A DNA stretch of 31,104 bases from PALSA-505 sp035308365 (GTDB lineage Bacteria > Actinomycetota > Actinomycetes > Streptosporangiales > Streptosporangiaceae): positions 1 through 31,104 of the forward strand of contig DATGGU010000056.1 of NCBI GenBank assembly GCA_035308365.1. The letters are read 5' to 3'. Below are positions 15,728 to 24,366 of the stretch, piece after piece (within the stretch, counting starts at the first letter, position 1; every line of letters begins with the position of its first letter). The notes below the pieces were generated by a model that saw only the letters and a program-made list of their open reading frames with translations, had not been told where the DNA came from and did no database searches. The position numbers and the translations under genes were made by a program.

Positions 15728-17593
15728 ATGAGCTCCCAGATCGTCTCGCACTCGGTCCCACTTGCCTCGATCAACCTGAACCAGACCGGTTCCTATGTGC
15801 ACTGGTCGATCTTCAACGTCTCGGTGGCGAACCTCGTGCTGATCGCGGTGATGGTCGCCATCTTCGGCGTGGCCCTGCTGGTCCCGTTCCCGCGGGCGCG
15901 CGGTATGCAGCCCACCGCGGTTCCCGGCACGGACAGCGCGCCCGGTCCGCGGCCGGTGCCCGGCCAGGCCGATGAGGACAGCCGGATGTGGACCAGCCGG
16001 CTGCGGCGCCGCGCGCTGGGGTCGCTGCCGCCGGACAAGCTGCTGCCCGATCGCCAGCCCGCCTACGTCGCGTCCTGGGTCTACGTGTTCGGCGTGGCAT
16101 CCCTGGCCGCGCTCGCGGTGGCCATCGTGTCCGGGTTCGCAATCGCGATCGGCGGCGTGGACTGGTGGCACACCAACCCGGTCGGGCACTTCTTCAACAG
16201 CTTGCACCTGTGGAGCGTCGAGCTGTTCATGGCGCTGATCGTCATCCACCTGTGGGGCAAGTTCTGGATGGCCGCCTGGCGCGGCCGCCGGGCCATGACC
16301 TGGATCACCGGCGTGGTCGCGTTCGTGGCCGCGATCGTGGAGTGCTTCACCGGCTACCTGTCTCAGTCGAATTTCGACTCGCAGTGGATCTCGCTCAGCG
16401 GCAAGGACGCCTTCAACTCGGTCGGCGTCGGCGCATTCTTCAACCTGATGAACCAGGGCCAGATGCTGCTCTGGCACGTCGTGCTCATCCCGATCCTGCT
16501 GATCGCCCTGGTCGGTGCGCACGTGCTGCTGGTCCGGATGCGCGGTGTGTCGCACCCGATCGACGCGCACAACGCCGGGGTGAAGGGGAGCGGCCGGCTC
16601 CGCCGCCGCGCGATCAAGACCGCCGACGCCGCTCCCTGGCGCGGTGCCACCAGGCGCTATGACATCCTCAAGGAGGGCAGCATCGCCGGCGTGATCGTGC
16701 TGGCGCTGACCTTCACCCTGGCCGGACTGCTGTCCTCACCGGACGTCCCGCCGGTCACGGTCGCCACCTGGGCGAAGCTGGCACCGGCCGACTTCCTGGC
16801 CACAGCGGCAAGTGAACTCAACGGCACCAGCCTTTCCTCGGACTATGGACCGCCATACAACAACGGCACCGGCAGCGTCCAGCATCTGCTGATCACCCCG
16901 CAGACCTGGCCGGGCATCACCCAGCCGGTCAACTCGGCGCAGACGTTCGTGATCGCCCCGCTGGCCAAGCTGGCCCCCACCGACCCGCCGCTGGCCGCCA
17001 GCCTCACCGCCTACCGGTCGGCGTCCGCCGCGCAGCAGCTTAAGTGGGCCAACGCCTATGCCAATGCGGTTACCAAGGTGAAGTTCGCCGCCGGTACCCC
17101 GGTCGTGCCCAGGGCCGCCGACGGGCCGGTCCCAGCCCTGATGGCCACGGAGCTGACCTTGGCCCGCAGCGGTGCCCTGGATGCCGACCTGATCGCCCAG
17201 CAACCGTTCTACGGCACCAACTTCACCAAGCCGCTGCTGTTCATCGCCGACGGTTCCTACTTCGCCGGCCAAGCCCAGGCGATGAACCTCACCGGCGGGC
17301 AGTGGGGCGTGATGAACGAGACCGGCAGCTACCCGGGCCAGCCCTGGCTGTGGCTGTACACCCTGTGGTACCAGGTCCCGCACTTCTCCACCTCGGCCAA
17401 CGTGGACATGATCGCGGTCTACCTGACCGGCCTGGGCACCATCCTGCTGCTGCTGGTGCCATTCATCCCCGGCCTGCGCGACATCCCGAGGGCCATCCCG
17501 CTGCACCGGCTGATCTGGCGGACCTGGTACCGCTCCACGCCAGGACCCAACGCAACCTCCGTGCCGGACGACGCTCCCATCAGCAAGGTCTGA
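15728..17593 (+). CDS. Di-heme cytochrome b with a large extracytoplasmic insertion
   Basis: This is a 621-residue polytopic protein. The cytochrome b N-terminal core is clear: helix B carries H160 and H174 (H-x13-H, in LHLWSVELFMALIVIHLWGK), and helix D carries H250 and H265 (H-x14-H, in WHVVLIPILLIALVGAHVLL), the four axial ligands of two hemes. One extra helix (about 29-53) precedes the core. After helix 6 (about 319-336) comes a soluble domain of roughly 210 residues, then one final helix (about 560-582). I see no PEWY quinol-oxidation motif and no Rieske or cytochrome c gene nearby, so it is not a standard bc1/b6f subunit. It may be a menaquinone-linked electron carrier. ATG 15728 is chosen over the upstream frame because the preceding residues look non-coding. 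It sits 8 bp before phosphoketolase. Confidence 0.85.
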   Translation: MSSQIVSHSVPLASINLNQTGSYVHWSIFNVSVANLVLIAVMVAIFGVALLVPFPRARGMQPTAVPGTDSAPGPRPVPGQADEDSRMWTSRLRRRALGSLPPDKLLPDRQPAYVASWVYVFGVASLAALAVAIVSGFAIAIGGVDWWHTNPVGHFFNSLHLWSVELFMALIVIHLWGKFWMAAWRGRRAMTWITGVVAFVAAIVECFTGYLSQSNFDSQWISLSGKDAFNSVGVGAFFNLMNQGQMLLWHVVLIPILLIALVGAHVLLVRMRGVSHPIDAHNAGVKGSGRLRRRAIKTADAAPWRGATRRYDILKEGSIAGVIVLALTFTLAGLLSSPDVPPVTVATWAKLAPADFLATAASELNGTSLSSDYGPPYNNGTGSVQHLLITPQTWPGITQPVNSAQTFVIAPLAKLAPTDPPLAASLTAYRSASAAQQLKWANAYANAVTKVKFAAGTPVVPRAADGPVPALMATELTLARSGALDADLIAQQPFYGTNFTKPLLFIADGSYFAGQAQAMNLTGGQWGVMNETGSYPGQPWLWLYTLWYQVPHFSTSANVDMIAVYLTGLGTILLLLVPFIPGLRDIPRAIPLHRLIWRTWYRSTPGPNATSVPDDAPISKV

Positions 17594-17601
17594 GGAAACC
17601 G

Positions 17602-19986
17602 ATGACCGCTGTCACTGGGCAGGCGCTGACCGGCACGCAGCTCACCACCCTGGACCGCTACTGGCGGGCCGCCAACTACCTGTCGGCCGGCCAGATCTAC
17701 CTGATGGCCAACCCGCTGCTGACCGAGCCACTGCGCCCCGAGCACATCAAGCCACGGCTGCTCGGGCACTGGGGCACCACGCCCGGCCTGAACTTCATCT
17801 GGGCCCATCTCAGCCGGGCGATCACCGCCGGTGGGCCCCCGATGATGATCGTGATCGGCCCCGGGCACGGCGGCCCGGCCGCGCTGGCCAACACCTGGCT
17901 GGAAGGCAGCTACACCGAGGTGTACCCGAGCATTCCCAGGGACGCGGCCGGGATGCGTCAGCTCTTCCGGCAGTTCTCTTTCCCCGGGGGCGTGCCCAGC
18001 CACGTGGCGCCGGAGACGCCCGGCTCCATCCACGAGGGCGGCGAGCTGGGCTACTCGCTGTCGCACGCCTTCGGTGCCGCGTTCGACAACCCGGACCTGA
18101 TCGTCGCCTGCGTGGTCGGTGACGGCGAGGCCGAGACGGGCCCGGCCGCCACCGGCTGGCACGGCTGCCGGTTCCTCGACCCGGCCCGCGACGGCGCCGT
18201 GCTGCCCATCCTGCACCTGAACGGCTACAAGATCGCGAACCCGGCCGTGCTGGCCCGGATCCCCGATGACGAGCTGGACGCGCTGCTGCGCGGTTACGGC
18301 TACCGGCCGGTCTACGTCAGCGGCCACCAGCCGGATGTCATGCACCAGCAGATGGCCGCCGTGCTGGACCAGGCCATCGGCGAGATCCGGGCCATCCAGC
18401 ACACGGCGAGGTCTGGCGGCACGGGCGGGTCAGCCCGGCCGCGCTGGCCGCTGATCGTACTGCGCACGCCCAAGGGCTGGACCGGCCCGGCCGAGGTGGA
18501 CGGCCTGCCGGTAGAAGGCACCTGGCGCGCTCACCAGGTCCCACTGGCGGAGGTCAGGACCAACCCGGTGCACCTGGCCCAGCTGGAGGACTGGCTGCGG
18601 TCCTACCGCCCACAGGAACTGTTCGACGCCGGCGGGTGCCCGCGGGCGGACCTGCTGGGCCTGGTGCCGCCGGGTGAGCTGCGGCTGGGCGCCACCCCGC
18701 ACGCCAACGGCGGGCTGCTGCTGCGCGACTTGGTGCTGCCCGGCTTCCGTGATTATGCGGCGCCGGTACCAGCACCCGGCGAGCACGTCAGCGAGCCGAC
18801 CCGGGTTCTCGGCCGGATGCTGCGCGACGTGATGCGGCTGAACGCCCCGCACCACAACTTCCGGATCGTCGGCCCGGACGAGACCGAGTCCAACCGTCTT
18901 GGCGCCGTGCTGGAGGTGACCGGCAAGACCTGGGAGGAGCGGATCCTCGGCGTGGACCAGAACCTGGCCGCCGACGGCCGGGTGATGGAGATGCTGTCCG
19001 AGCACACCTGCCAGGGCTGGCTGGAGGGCTACCTGCTCACCGGCAGGCACGGCCTGTTCTCCTGCTACGAGGCATTCATCCACATCGTGGACTCGATGTT
19101 CAACCAGCACGCCAAGTGGCTCAAGGTCAGCCGCGGCCTGCCCTGGCGGCGCCCGGTCGCCTCACTCAACTACCTGCTCACCTCACACGTCTGGCGGCAG
19201 GACCACAACGGTTTCTCCCACCAGGACCCCGGGTTCATCGACCACGTGGTGAACAAGAAGGCCGAGGTGATCAGGGTCTACCTGCCGCCGGACGCCAACA
19301 CGCTGCTGTCGGTCGCCGACCACTGCCTGCGCAGCCGGAACTACGTCAACGTGATCGTCGCAGGCAAGCAACCCTGCCCGGACTGGCTGGACATGGAAGC
19401 CGCCATCCTGCACTGCACCCGCGGCGCCGGAATCTGGGAATGGGCCAGCAGCGATTCCGGCGGTACCGAGCCCGACGTGGTACTGGCCTGCGCCGGCGAC
19501 GTACCCACCCTGGAAGTGCTGGCAGCCACCGACATCCTCCGCAGGCACCTGCCCGGACTGCGGGTCCGGGTGGTCAACGTCGTGGACCTGATGCGGCTGC
19601 AGCCAGCCATCGAGCACCCGCACGGGATGACGGACGCCGAGTTCGACGCCACGTTCACCACCGGCCGGCCGGTGATCTTCGCCTACCACGGTTACCCGTG
19701 GCTGATCCACCGGCTCACCTACCGGCGCGCCGGGCACGCCAACATCCACGTCCGCGGTTACAAGGAGGAGGGCACCACGACCACCCCGTTCGACATGGTC
19801 GTGATGAACGACATGGACCGCTTCCACCTGGTGATGGACGTCATCGACCGGGTGCCCGGCCTCAACCGCAAGGCTGCCTGGCTGCGCCAGCAGATGGCCG
19901 ACACCCGGGCCAGGCACCACGCCTGGACCCGCGAGCACGGCGAGGACCTGCCCGAGGTGCGCGACTGGACCTGGCCGCGCGACTGA
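17602..19986 (+). CDS. xfp: Phosphoketolase (xylulose-5-P / fructose-6-P)
   Basis: This is a full-length thiamine-diphosphate enzyme of 794 residues. Family motifs are present throughout: YWRAANYLSAGQIYLMANPL, LLGHWGTTPGLNFIWAHLSR, VIGPGHGGPAALANTWLEGS, PGSIHEGGELGYSLSHAFGA, the TPP/Mg motif VVGDGEAETGPAATGWH, LHLNGYKIANP and the C-terminal EEGTTTTPFDMVVMNDMDRF. It splits xylulose 5-phosphate (and often fructose 6-phosphate) with phosphate into acetyl phosphate plus glyceraldehyde 3-phosphate or erythrose 4-phosphate. The cytochrome b stop lies inside its ribosome site (GAGGAAA, 17592-17598), so the two are one operon. Acetate kinase and GAPDH nearby can consume both products. Confidence 0.97.
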   Translation: MTAVTGQALTGTQLTTLDRYWRAANYLSAGQIYLMANPLLTEPLRPEHIKPRLLGHWGTTPGLNFIWAHLSRAITAGGPPMMIVIGPGHGGPAALANTWLEGSYTEVYPSIPRDAAGMRQLFRQFSFPGGVPSHVAPETPGSIHEGGELGYSLSHAFGAAFDNPDLIVACVVGDGEAETGPAATGWHGCRFLDPARDGAVLPILHLNGYKIANPAVLARIPDDELDALLRGYGYRPVYVSGHQPDVMHQQMAAVLDQAIGEIRAIQHTARSGGTGGSARPRWPLIVLRTPKGWTGPAEVDGLPVEGTWRAHQVPLAEVRTNPVHLAQLEDWLRSYRPQELFDAGGCPRADLLGLVPPGELRLGATPHANGGLLLRDLVLPGFRDYAAPVPAPGEHVSEPTRVLGRMLRDVMRLNAPHHNFRIVGPDETESNRLGAVLEVTGKTWEERILGVDQNLAADGRVMEMLSEHTCQGWLEGYLLTGRHGLFSCYEAFIHIVDSMFNQHAKWLKVSRGLPWRRPVASLNYLLTSHVWRQDHNGFSHQDPGFIDHVVNKKAEVIRVYLPPDANTLLSVADHCLRSRNYVNVIVAGKQPCPDWLDMEAAILHCTRGAGIWEWASSDSGGTEPDVVLACAGDVPTLEVLAATDILRRHLPGLRVRVVNVVDLMRLQPAIEHPHGMTDAEFDATFTTGRPVIFAYHGYPWLIHRLTYRRAGHANIHVRGYKEEGTTTTPFDMVVMNDMDRFHLVMDVIDRVPGLNRKAAWLRQQMADTRARHHAWTREHGEDLPEVRDWTWPRD

Positions 19987-19996
19987 CCCGCCAGAG

Positions 19997-20031
19997 CCGG
20001 CCGCCCCTGCTCTGCGCTCTGGGGCGGCCGG
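19997..20031. terminator. Strong hairpin between convergent genes
   Basis: There is a perfect 11-bp inverted repeat CCGGCCGCCCC (19997-20007) and GGGGCGGCCGG (20021-20031) with a 13-nt loop, between the ends of phosphoketolase (plus) and the GNAT/ACS fusion (minus). It has no T-tract, as is common for high-GC actinobacterial terminators, and could act for both directions. Confidence 0.6.
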
Positions 20032-20102
20032 TCCAGCAGCCGCCTGCGGGTGGTCTGCAGTTGGGCGGGGACATCTGCCCCACCTCCTTCTGCTGCCCTG
20101 GG

Positions 20103-22595
20103 TCAGCGCAGCTGGCGCAGGAACGGGTCCCGCGGCCGCGCCGGGCATATCCGGATCCGTGCACCGGCCGCCTGCGCTCCGCCGGGATGCACGGTGACCG
20201 GGTCGAGGTCGAGTTCGGCGATCTCTGGGACCTCGTCGGCGAGCAACGAGACCCGCACCAGCAGCCGGGCCAGGGCCCCGGTGTCCATGGCAGGGCTGGC
20301 GTCGTGCCCGAACAGTGCGGGCGCGGCGTGCACGCCGTGCAGCAGGTCGCCGGCGTCGGCTTCGGTGAGCGGGGCCAGCCGGGCGGCCTGGTCACCGAGC
20401 ACTTCGGTGGCCACCCCACTCAAGCCGAACATGACCACCGGGCCGAACACGCCGTCATGCACGACGTGAATCCGCACCCTGACGGCGCCCGTCTCGCCCG
20501 CGGGCTGCGCCAGCGAGATCCCGTAGCAGGACAGCAGGTCAGCCACGGCGGCCGCGGGCAGCCAGCTGCCTTCCGGGTTGCCGGTGAGGAACGCCGAGGC
20601 GAGTTCCCTGGCATAGCCGGGCCGCACGTCGCCGAGCTTGGGCACACGGCTTTGCTGCCGGTCCCGCCAGGCCCGGTAGCGGGCGGCGTGACCGAGCGCA
20701 CGGGCGGCGGCCTCGGGATAGGCGTAGCTGGGCAGCGCCTGGAGGCAGTCCGCCCGGTCCGGTTCCCCGCCGCCGGCCGCCTGCGGCTGGTCAGTTATCT
20801 TCTTTTGGTTTATCCGAACGGAGGGGGCCTGGCCAAGCTGCGCGGTCGCGAACGTCTTGAGCACACAGGCCGACCGCACCGCGACCGTGAGGTCAGCGAC
20901 GGCGGTCGGCACGGTGATCGCGAGCACCGCGTCCACGTCCGGGTCGGCGGCGACCTCTTCCAGGCTGGCCCGGAAGGCCTGCACCCCGGCAGCCGCGGTG
21001 GTGATCACCGGCCCGGTGACCTTTGCGCCGCGTGGCAGCAGCCTGGTCAGCCTGCGCTGGACCAGCTTGGATACGGTCGCGACCGCCAGGCCGTTCCCGG
21101 CGCAGGCGCCGGCGGCCAGCATCGCGGCGTCCGCGGCGTTGGAGACTATCGCGACCCGCTCACCGGCCGGCAGCGGCTGGCTGGCCAGCATGGCGGCAGC
21201 CTCGATGAGTTCGCCGAGGCTGTGCGTGGCGATGATGCCAGCCTGCGCGAACAATGCCTCCTGGGTGACCGGCGGCGCCGCCATGACCGGTGCGCAGGGC
21301 CCCGGATCGTTCGTTCCGGGGCTGCCGCCGATCACTGTCAGCACCGGGATCCGCCGGCCGGCCCGGCGGGCGGTGCGGGCGAACTTGCGCGGGCTGCCGA
21401 ACGACTCCACGTACAGCACCGCGAGCTTGGTCTGCCCGTCGGCTTCCCACCAGGTGAGCAGGTCGTTGCTGGATACGTCGTACTTCTCGCCCACGGAGGC
21501 GAACGACGACAATCCGATGCCGAGCCGGGACAGGTGCTCGAGCAGCGCCACCCCCACCCCACCGGACTGGACCACCACACCGGCCACGCCGGCCAGCGGC
21601 TGGCCGGCGGCGAACGTCGCGTCCAGGTCGCGCTCGGGGACGGCGACGCCGAAGCTGCCGGGCCCCACCAGCCGCATGCCGTGCCTTCGGCAGATCGCCA
21701 GCAGGTCCATGCCGGTCGCGCCCAGGCGCGACGTGACCACCACCACAGTGCGGACGCCACGCCGCCCGCACTGGGTGGCCACCTGCGGCACGGCGGGCGG
21801 CGGCACCGCGATGACCGCGAGATCCACGTGCTCGGGCAGGTCGTCGATGGAAGGCAGGCAGTGCAGCCCCTCCATCGACCTGGCCCATGGGTGGACCACG
21901 TAAACCTGCCCGCCGAACCCGCCGGTGACGATGTTGTGCAGGATCTCCCGGCCGGGTGACCCCCGGCGCCGGCTCGCGCCGATCACCGCGATGGAGGCCG
22001 GGTGCAGCAGGTGGCACAGGCTGGCCACATCGGCCCGGCTCTCCCTGGCCGCCACCGAGTCCAGGTAAGTCCCGAAACTCTGGTCCGCCTCGTCGCCAGG
22101 CAGCGGGAAGGTGAGGATGACATCACCGTCGGCATACTGACGCCGCACCGGAAGGCCGGCGCCGGCGAATACGGAAAGCATGGCGGTGTTCCCTCCCAGG
22201 GTCTCGGCCGTGAAGGCCTCCAGCCCTCGCTGCCTGGCGATCGACACCAGATGTTCGAGCAGCAGGGTGGCGATGCCACGGCCGTGCAGATGGTCGGGAA
22301 CGGCGAACGCGATCTCGGCGACACCCGGCCGCCGGGTCGGTTCGTAGCTCGCCACGCCGCACAGCTCACCGTCGAGCCAGGCGAGCAGCGCCATGTGATC
22401 GGGCCCGGGCTCGCGGCAGACCCGCTGCGCCTCACGTTCGGCGTTCGACGGGCTAAGGCTGAAGAAGCGCAGGTACAGGTTCTCCGGCGACATCTTGGCG
22501 TGCATCTCCCGCACCGCGTCGCAGTCCTGCGGGCCGGCCTGCCGGATCTCGACCGTGCTGCCGTCAATGAGCAGCGCGAACGTCGCGGTGGTCAT
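20103..22595 (-). CDS. GNAT acetyltransferase fused to an acyl-CoA synthetase (NDP-forming)-like module
   Basis: This is an 830-residue fusion. Residues about 15-165 form a GNAT fold with the acetyl-CoA loop DHLHGRGIATLLLEHL (101-116). Residues about 195-460 match the CoA-binding and ligase domains of ADP-forming acyl-CoA synthetases (LHPASIAVIGASRRRGSPGR, VVQSGGVGVALLEHLSRLGI, SFASVGEKYDVSSNDLLTWW). Two features argue against synthetase activity: the catalytic SHTG histidine block is replaced by CAPVMAAPPVTQ (about 434-445), and the C-terminal ATP-grasp part lacks its N-lobe, jumping from LLSCYGISLAQP to VHDGVFGPVVMFGLSGVATE. That resembles Pat-type protein lysine acetyltransferases, whose synthetase domain is regulatory. 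I infer a protein acetylation role linked to acetyl-CoA supply. It overlaps the DUF1918 stop by 4 bp. Confidence 0.88.
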   Translation of the reverse strand: MTTATFALLIDGSTVEIRQAGPQDCDAVREMHAKMSPENLYLRFFSLSPSNAEREAQRVCREPGPDHMALLAWLDGELCGVASYEPTRRPGVAEIAFAVPDHLHGRGIATLLLEHLVSIARQRGLEAFTAETLGGNTAMLSVFAGAGLPVRRQYADGDVILTFPLPGDEADQSFGTYLDSVAARESRADVASLCHLLHPASIAVIGASRRRGSPGREILHNIVTGGFGGQVYVVHPWARSMEGLHCLPSIDDLPEHVDLAVIAVPPPAVPQVATQCGRRGVRTVVVVTSRLGATGMDLLAICRRHGMRLVGPGSFGVAVPERDLDATFAAGQPLAGVAGVVVQSGGVGVALLEHLSRLGIGLSSFASVGEKYDVSSNDLLTWWEADGQTKLAVLYVESFGSPRKFARTARRAGRRIPVLTVIGGSPGTNDPGPCAPVMAAPPVTQEALFAQAGIIATHSLGELIEAAAMLASQPLPAGERVAIVSNAADAAMLAAGACAGNGLAVATVSKLVQRRLTRLLPRGAKVTGPVITTAAAGVQAFRASLEEVAADPDVDAVLAITVPTAVADLTVAVRSACVLKTFATAQLGQAPSVRINQKKITDQPQAAGGGEPDRADCLQALPSYAYPEAAARALGHAARYRAWRDRQQSRVPKLGDVRPGYARELASAFLTGNPEGSWLPAAAVADLLSCYGISLAQPAGETGAVRVRIHVVHDGVFGPVVMFGLSGVATEVLGDQAARLAPLTEADAGDLLHGVHAAPALFGHDASPAMDTGALARLLVRVSLLADEVPEIAELDLDPVTVHPGGAQAAGARIRICPARPRDPFLRQLR

Positions 22596-22807
22596 GTCGC
22601 TTCTCCGGCCGTGAGCCCGGTGCCTGCCGGGTGGCTGGCCGGGACGATGCGGGAGTACTGGTCGGGGAAGACCATCGCGATGTGGCCGTCACTCAGCCAC
22701 TTGATGATGTAGGGCGGCTGGCCGTCAGCGCGCGGTACGCCGATGACCAGGCCAATCCGTGGCCTGTCATGCCCGACCAGCAGCCGGTCGCCCACCTGAG
22801 CTCGCAT
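22592..22807 (-). CDS. DUF1918 small SH3-like protein
   Basis: This 71-residue protein begins MRAQVGDRLLVGHDRPRIGL, then PPYIIKWLSDGHIAMVFPDQ. This is the DUF1918 pattern (MRAxVGDxL, GxxPPYxVxWxDGHxxxxFPG), a small beta-barrel family found in actinobacteria and of unknown function. GGGAGG precedes ATG 22807. Its stop overlaps the ATG of the GNAT/synthetase fusion (ATGA), so the two form one operon, driven from the region at 22808-23055 that is divergent from acetate kinase. Confidence 0.85.
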   Translation of the reverse strand: MRAQVGDRLLVGHDRPRIGLVIGVPRADGQPPYIIKWLSDGHIAMVFPDQYSRIVPASHPAGTGLTAGEAT

Positions 22808-22895
22808 AGCGACCTCCCCGCCCTCTGAGTCCTTGCAGCTTCCAGGCTCGGGCACGCACAGGCAGACTGTCATGAGCACTCCGGCCCGGATCGAT

Positions 22896-22909
22896 GGGAC
22901 CTTCCGCCC
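22896..22909 (+). promoter_or_regulatory. DosR-like box (distal) in the ackA / DUF1918 divergent region
   Basis: GGGACCTTCCGCCC fits the degenerate pattern GGGACYTTNGNCCC with one mismatch. It lies 88 bp from the DUF1918 start on the minus strand and 38 bp (box start to box start) from the second box at 22934. Confidence 0.5.
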
Positions 22910-22933
22910 TTTGGCGGCCACTGGGTGCTGGTG

Positions 22934-22947
22934 GTGACCAAAGTCCC
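22934..22947 (-). promoter_or_regulatory. DosR-like box (proximal) upstream of acetate kinase
   Basis: GTGACCAAAGTCCC reads GGGACTTTGGTCAC on the minus strand, 13 of 14 identical to the perfect box at 30677. It lies 108 bp before acetate kinase and could serve both divergent transcripts. Between it and the acetate kinase start I see a 6-bp inverted repeat (CGGTGC at 22982, GCACCG at 23004) of unknown role. Confidence 0.65.
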
Positions 22948-23055
22948 AGGATGCGCGGCCACGTGGCCCTAGACCCCGCTCCGGTGCACTGGTCTGCTGG
23001 TCAGCACCGCCACCGCGCGGCCCTCCTGACGGCCCGCGGGATAGAGGAGGCTGAA

Positions 23056-24267
23056 ATGCCTGCGACCCAACCGCCCGGCGGCGCGGTGCTCGTGCTCAAC
23101 TCGGGCAGTTCGTCGGTGAAGTTCGCATTGGTCGTGCCGGCCAGCGGCGAGCGTCTCGCCCGCGGGCTGGCCGAGCGGCTCGGCACGCCGGAGGCGGTGC
23201 TGCGCTTCCAGCAGGGGCCGTCCGCCACGGCGCGGGAGCCGCTTCCCGGCGGCACCCATGCCGATGCCGTGGGCAGGGTGCTCGGACGGCTGGCCGGAGC
23301 GGGTCACCCCGATGCCCTGCTGGGTGCCGGTCACCGGGTGGTGCATGGCGGCGAGCGGTTCCGTGCCTCGGTTCTGGTGGATGATTCGGTGATCGCCGCG
23401 GTGCGCTCGGTCAGTCACCTGGCGCCGTTGCACAACCCGGCGAACCTGGCCGGGATCGAGGCCGTGCGTGCCGTGCTGCCTGGCCTGCCGCAGGTCGCGG
23501 TGTTCGACACCGCCTTCCATCACACGATGCCGCCGCACGCCTTCAGGTACGCGGTGCCGGAGGACTGGTACACCCGCTACGGGGTGCGGCGGTACGGGTT
23601 TCACGGCACCAGCCACCGTTTCGTGAGCGAGCGGGCCGCCGACCTGCTCGAACGGCCACTTCGCGAACTGCGGCTGGTCACCGCCCACCTGGGCAACGGG
23701 TGCAGCGCGACCGCGGTGCGCGGCGGCGAGTCGGTGGACACCACCATGGGCCTGACTCCGCTGGAGGGCCTGGTCATGGGGACCCGCTCCGGCGACGTCG
23801 ACCCGGGCCTGGCCGGTTATCTGGCCGAGCGGGCCGGCCTGGACGCCGGCCAGATAACCGAGGCGCTGAACACCGCCAGCGGGCTGGCCGGGCTGTCCGG
23901 TGTGGGCAACGACATGCGGACGGTCGAGGCCGCTGCCGCTGGCGGGAATCGGCGGGCCCAGCTCGCCCTGGACGTGTTCGTGTACCGGCTGTGCAAGGCG
24001 ATCGCCGGGCTGGTCGCCGGCCTGGGGCGGCTCGATGCGCTGGTCTTCACCGGCGGAATCGGGGAGAACAGCGCTGCGGTGCGCGGCCGGGTGCTCGGCC
24101 GCCTGGGCTTCCTCGGCCTGGCCGAGGACCCGGCGGCCAACGCCGTTCATGGCCGGAACACCGGGTGCCGGATCAGCCCCGGGGGACCGGTGACCGCCCT
24201 GGTTGTGCCCACCGACGAGGAACTCATGATCGCCCGCGACACTGCCCGGCTCGTCACCGCGAGATGA
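23056..24267 (+). CDS. ackA: Acetate kinase
   Basis: This is a complete 403-residue ASKHA-family kinase. It has VLVLNSGSSSVKFALV at the N-terminus, GHRVVHGGERF, VAVFDTAFHHTMPPHAFRYA, YGVRRYGFHGTSHRFVS, LVTAHLGNGCSATAVRGGES, MGLTPLEGLVMGTRSGDVDP and FTGGIGENSAAVR. It converts acetyl phosphate plus ADP to acetate plus ATP. No phosphotransacetylase gene lies in the window, so phosphoketolase is the obvious acetyl-phosphate source. A GAGGAGG site (23044-23050) fixes ATG 23056; the frame is open further upstream but that covers the regulatory region. Two DosR-like boxes precede it. Confidence 0.97.
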   Translation: MPATQPPGGAVLVLNSGSSSVKFALVVPASGERLARGLAERLGTPEAVLRFQQGPSATAREPLPGGTHADAVGRVLGRLAGAGHPDALLGAGHRVVHGGERFRASVLVDDSVIAAVRSVSHLAPLHNPANLAGIEAVRAVLPGLPQVAVFDTAFHHTMPPHAFRYAVPEDWYTRYGVRRYGFHGTSHRFVSERAADLLERPLRELRLVTAHLGNGCSATAVRGGESVDTTMGLTPLEGLVMGTRSGDVDPGLAGYLAERAGLDAGQITEALNTASGLAGLSGVGNDMRTVEAAAAGGNRRAQLALDVFVYRLCKAIAGLVAGLGRLDALVFTGGIGENSAAVRGRVLGRLGFLGLAEDPAANAVHGRNTGCRISPGGPVTALVVPTDEELMIARDTARLVTAR

Positions 24268-24295
24268 CGCTGTGAGCCGGAGGCCCGGTGGGTGC

Positions 24296-24309
24296 TGGAC
24301 CTTTGGCCC
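24296..24309 (+). promoter_or_regulatory. DosR-like box upstream of the polysaccharide deacetylase
   Basis: TGGACCTTTGGCCC fits GGGACYTTNGNCCC with one mismatch (first base). It lies 58 bp before the deacetylase start, in the short gap after acetate kinase, so the deacetylase may have its own stress promoter rather than depending on read-through. Confidence 0.5.
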
Positions 24310-24366
24310 TACTCGCGAACGAGCCGGGGTGGTGTCCTGAACATGGGAGCACGAGGGGAGACCTCC

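Noticed and set aside
19116..21959. A 947-codon plus-strand open frame across the end of phosphoketolase and the GNAT fusion
   Set aside because: It overlaps two clearly real genes in other frames and crosses the terminator hairpin; the translation is Arg/Pro/His-rich without domains.
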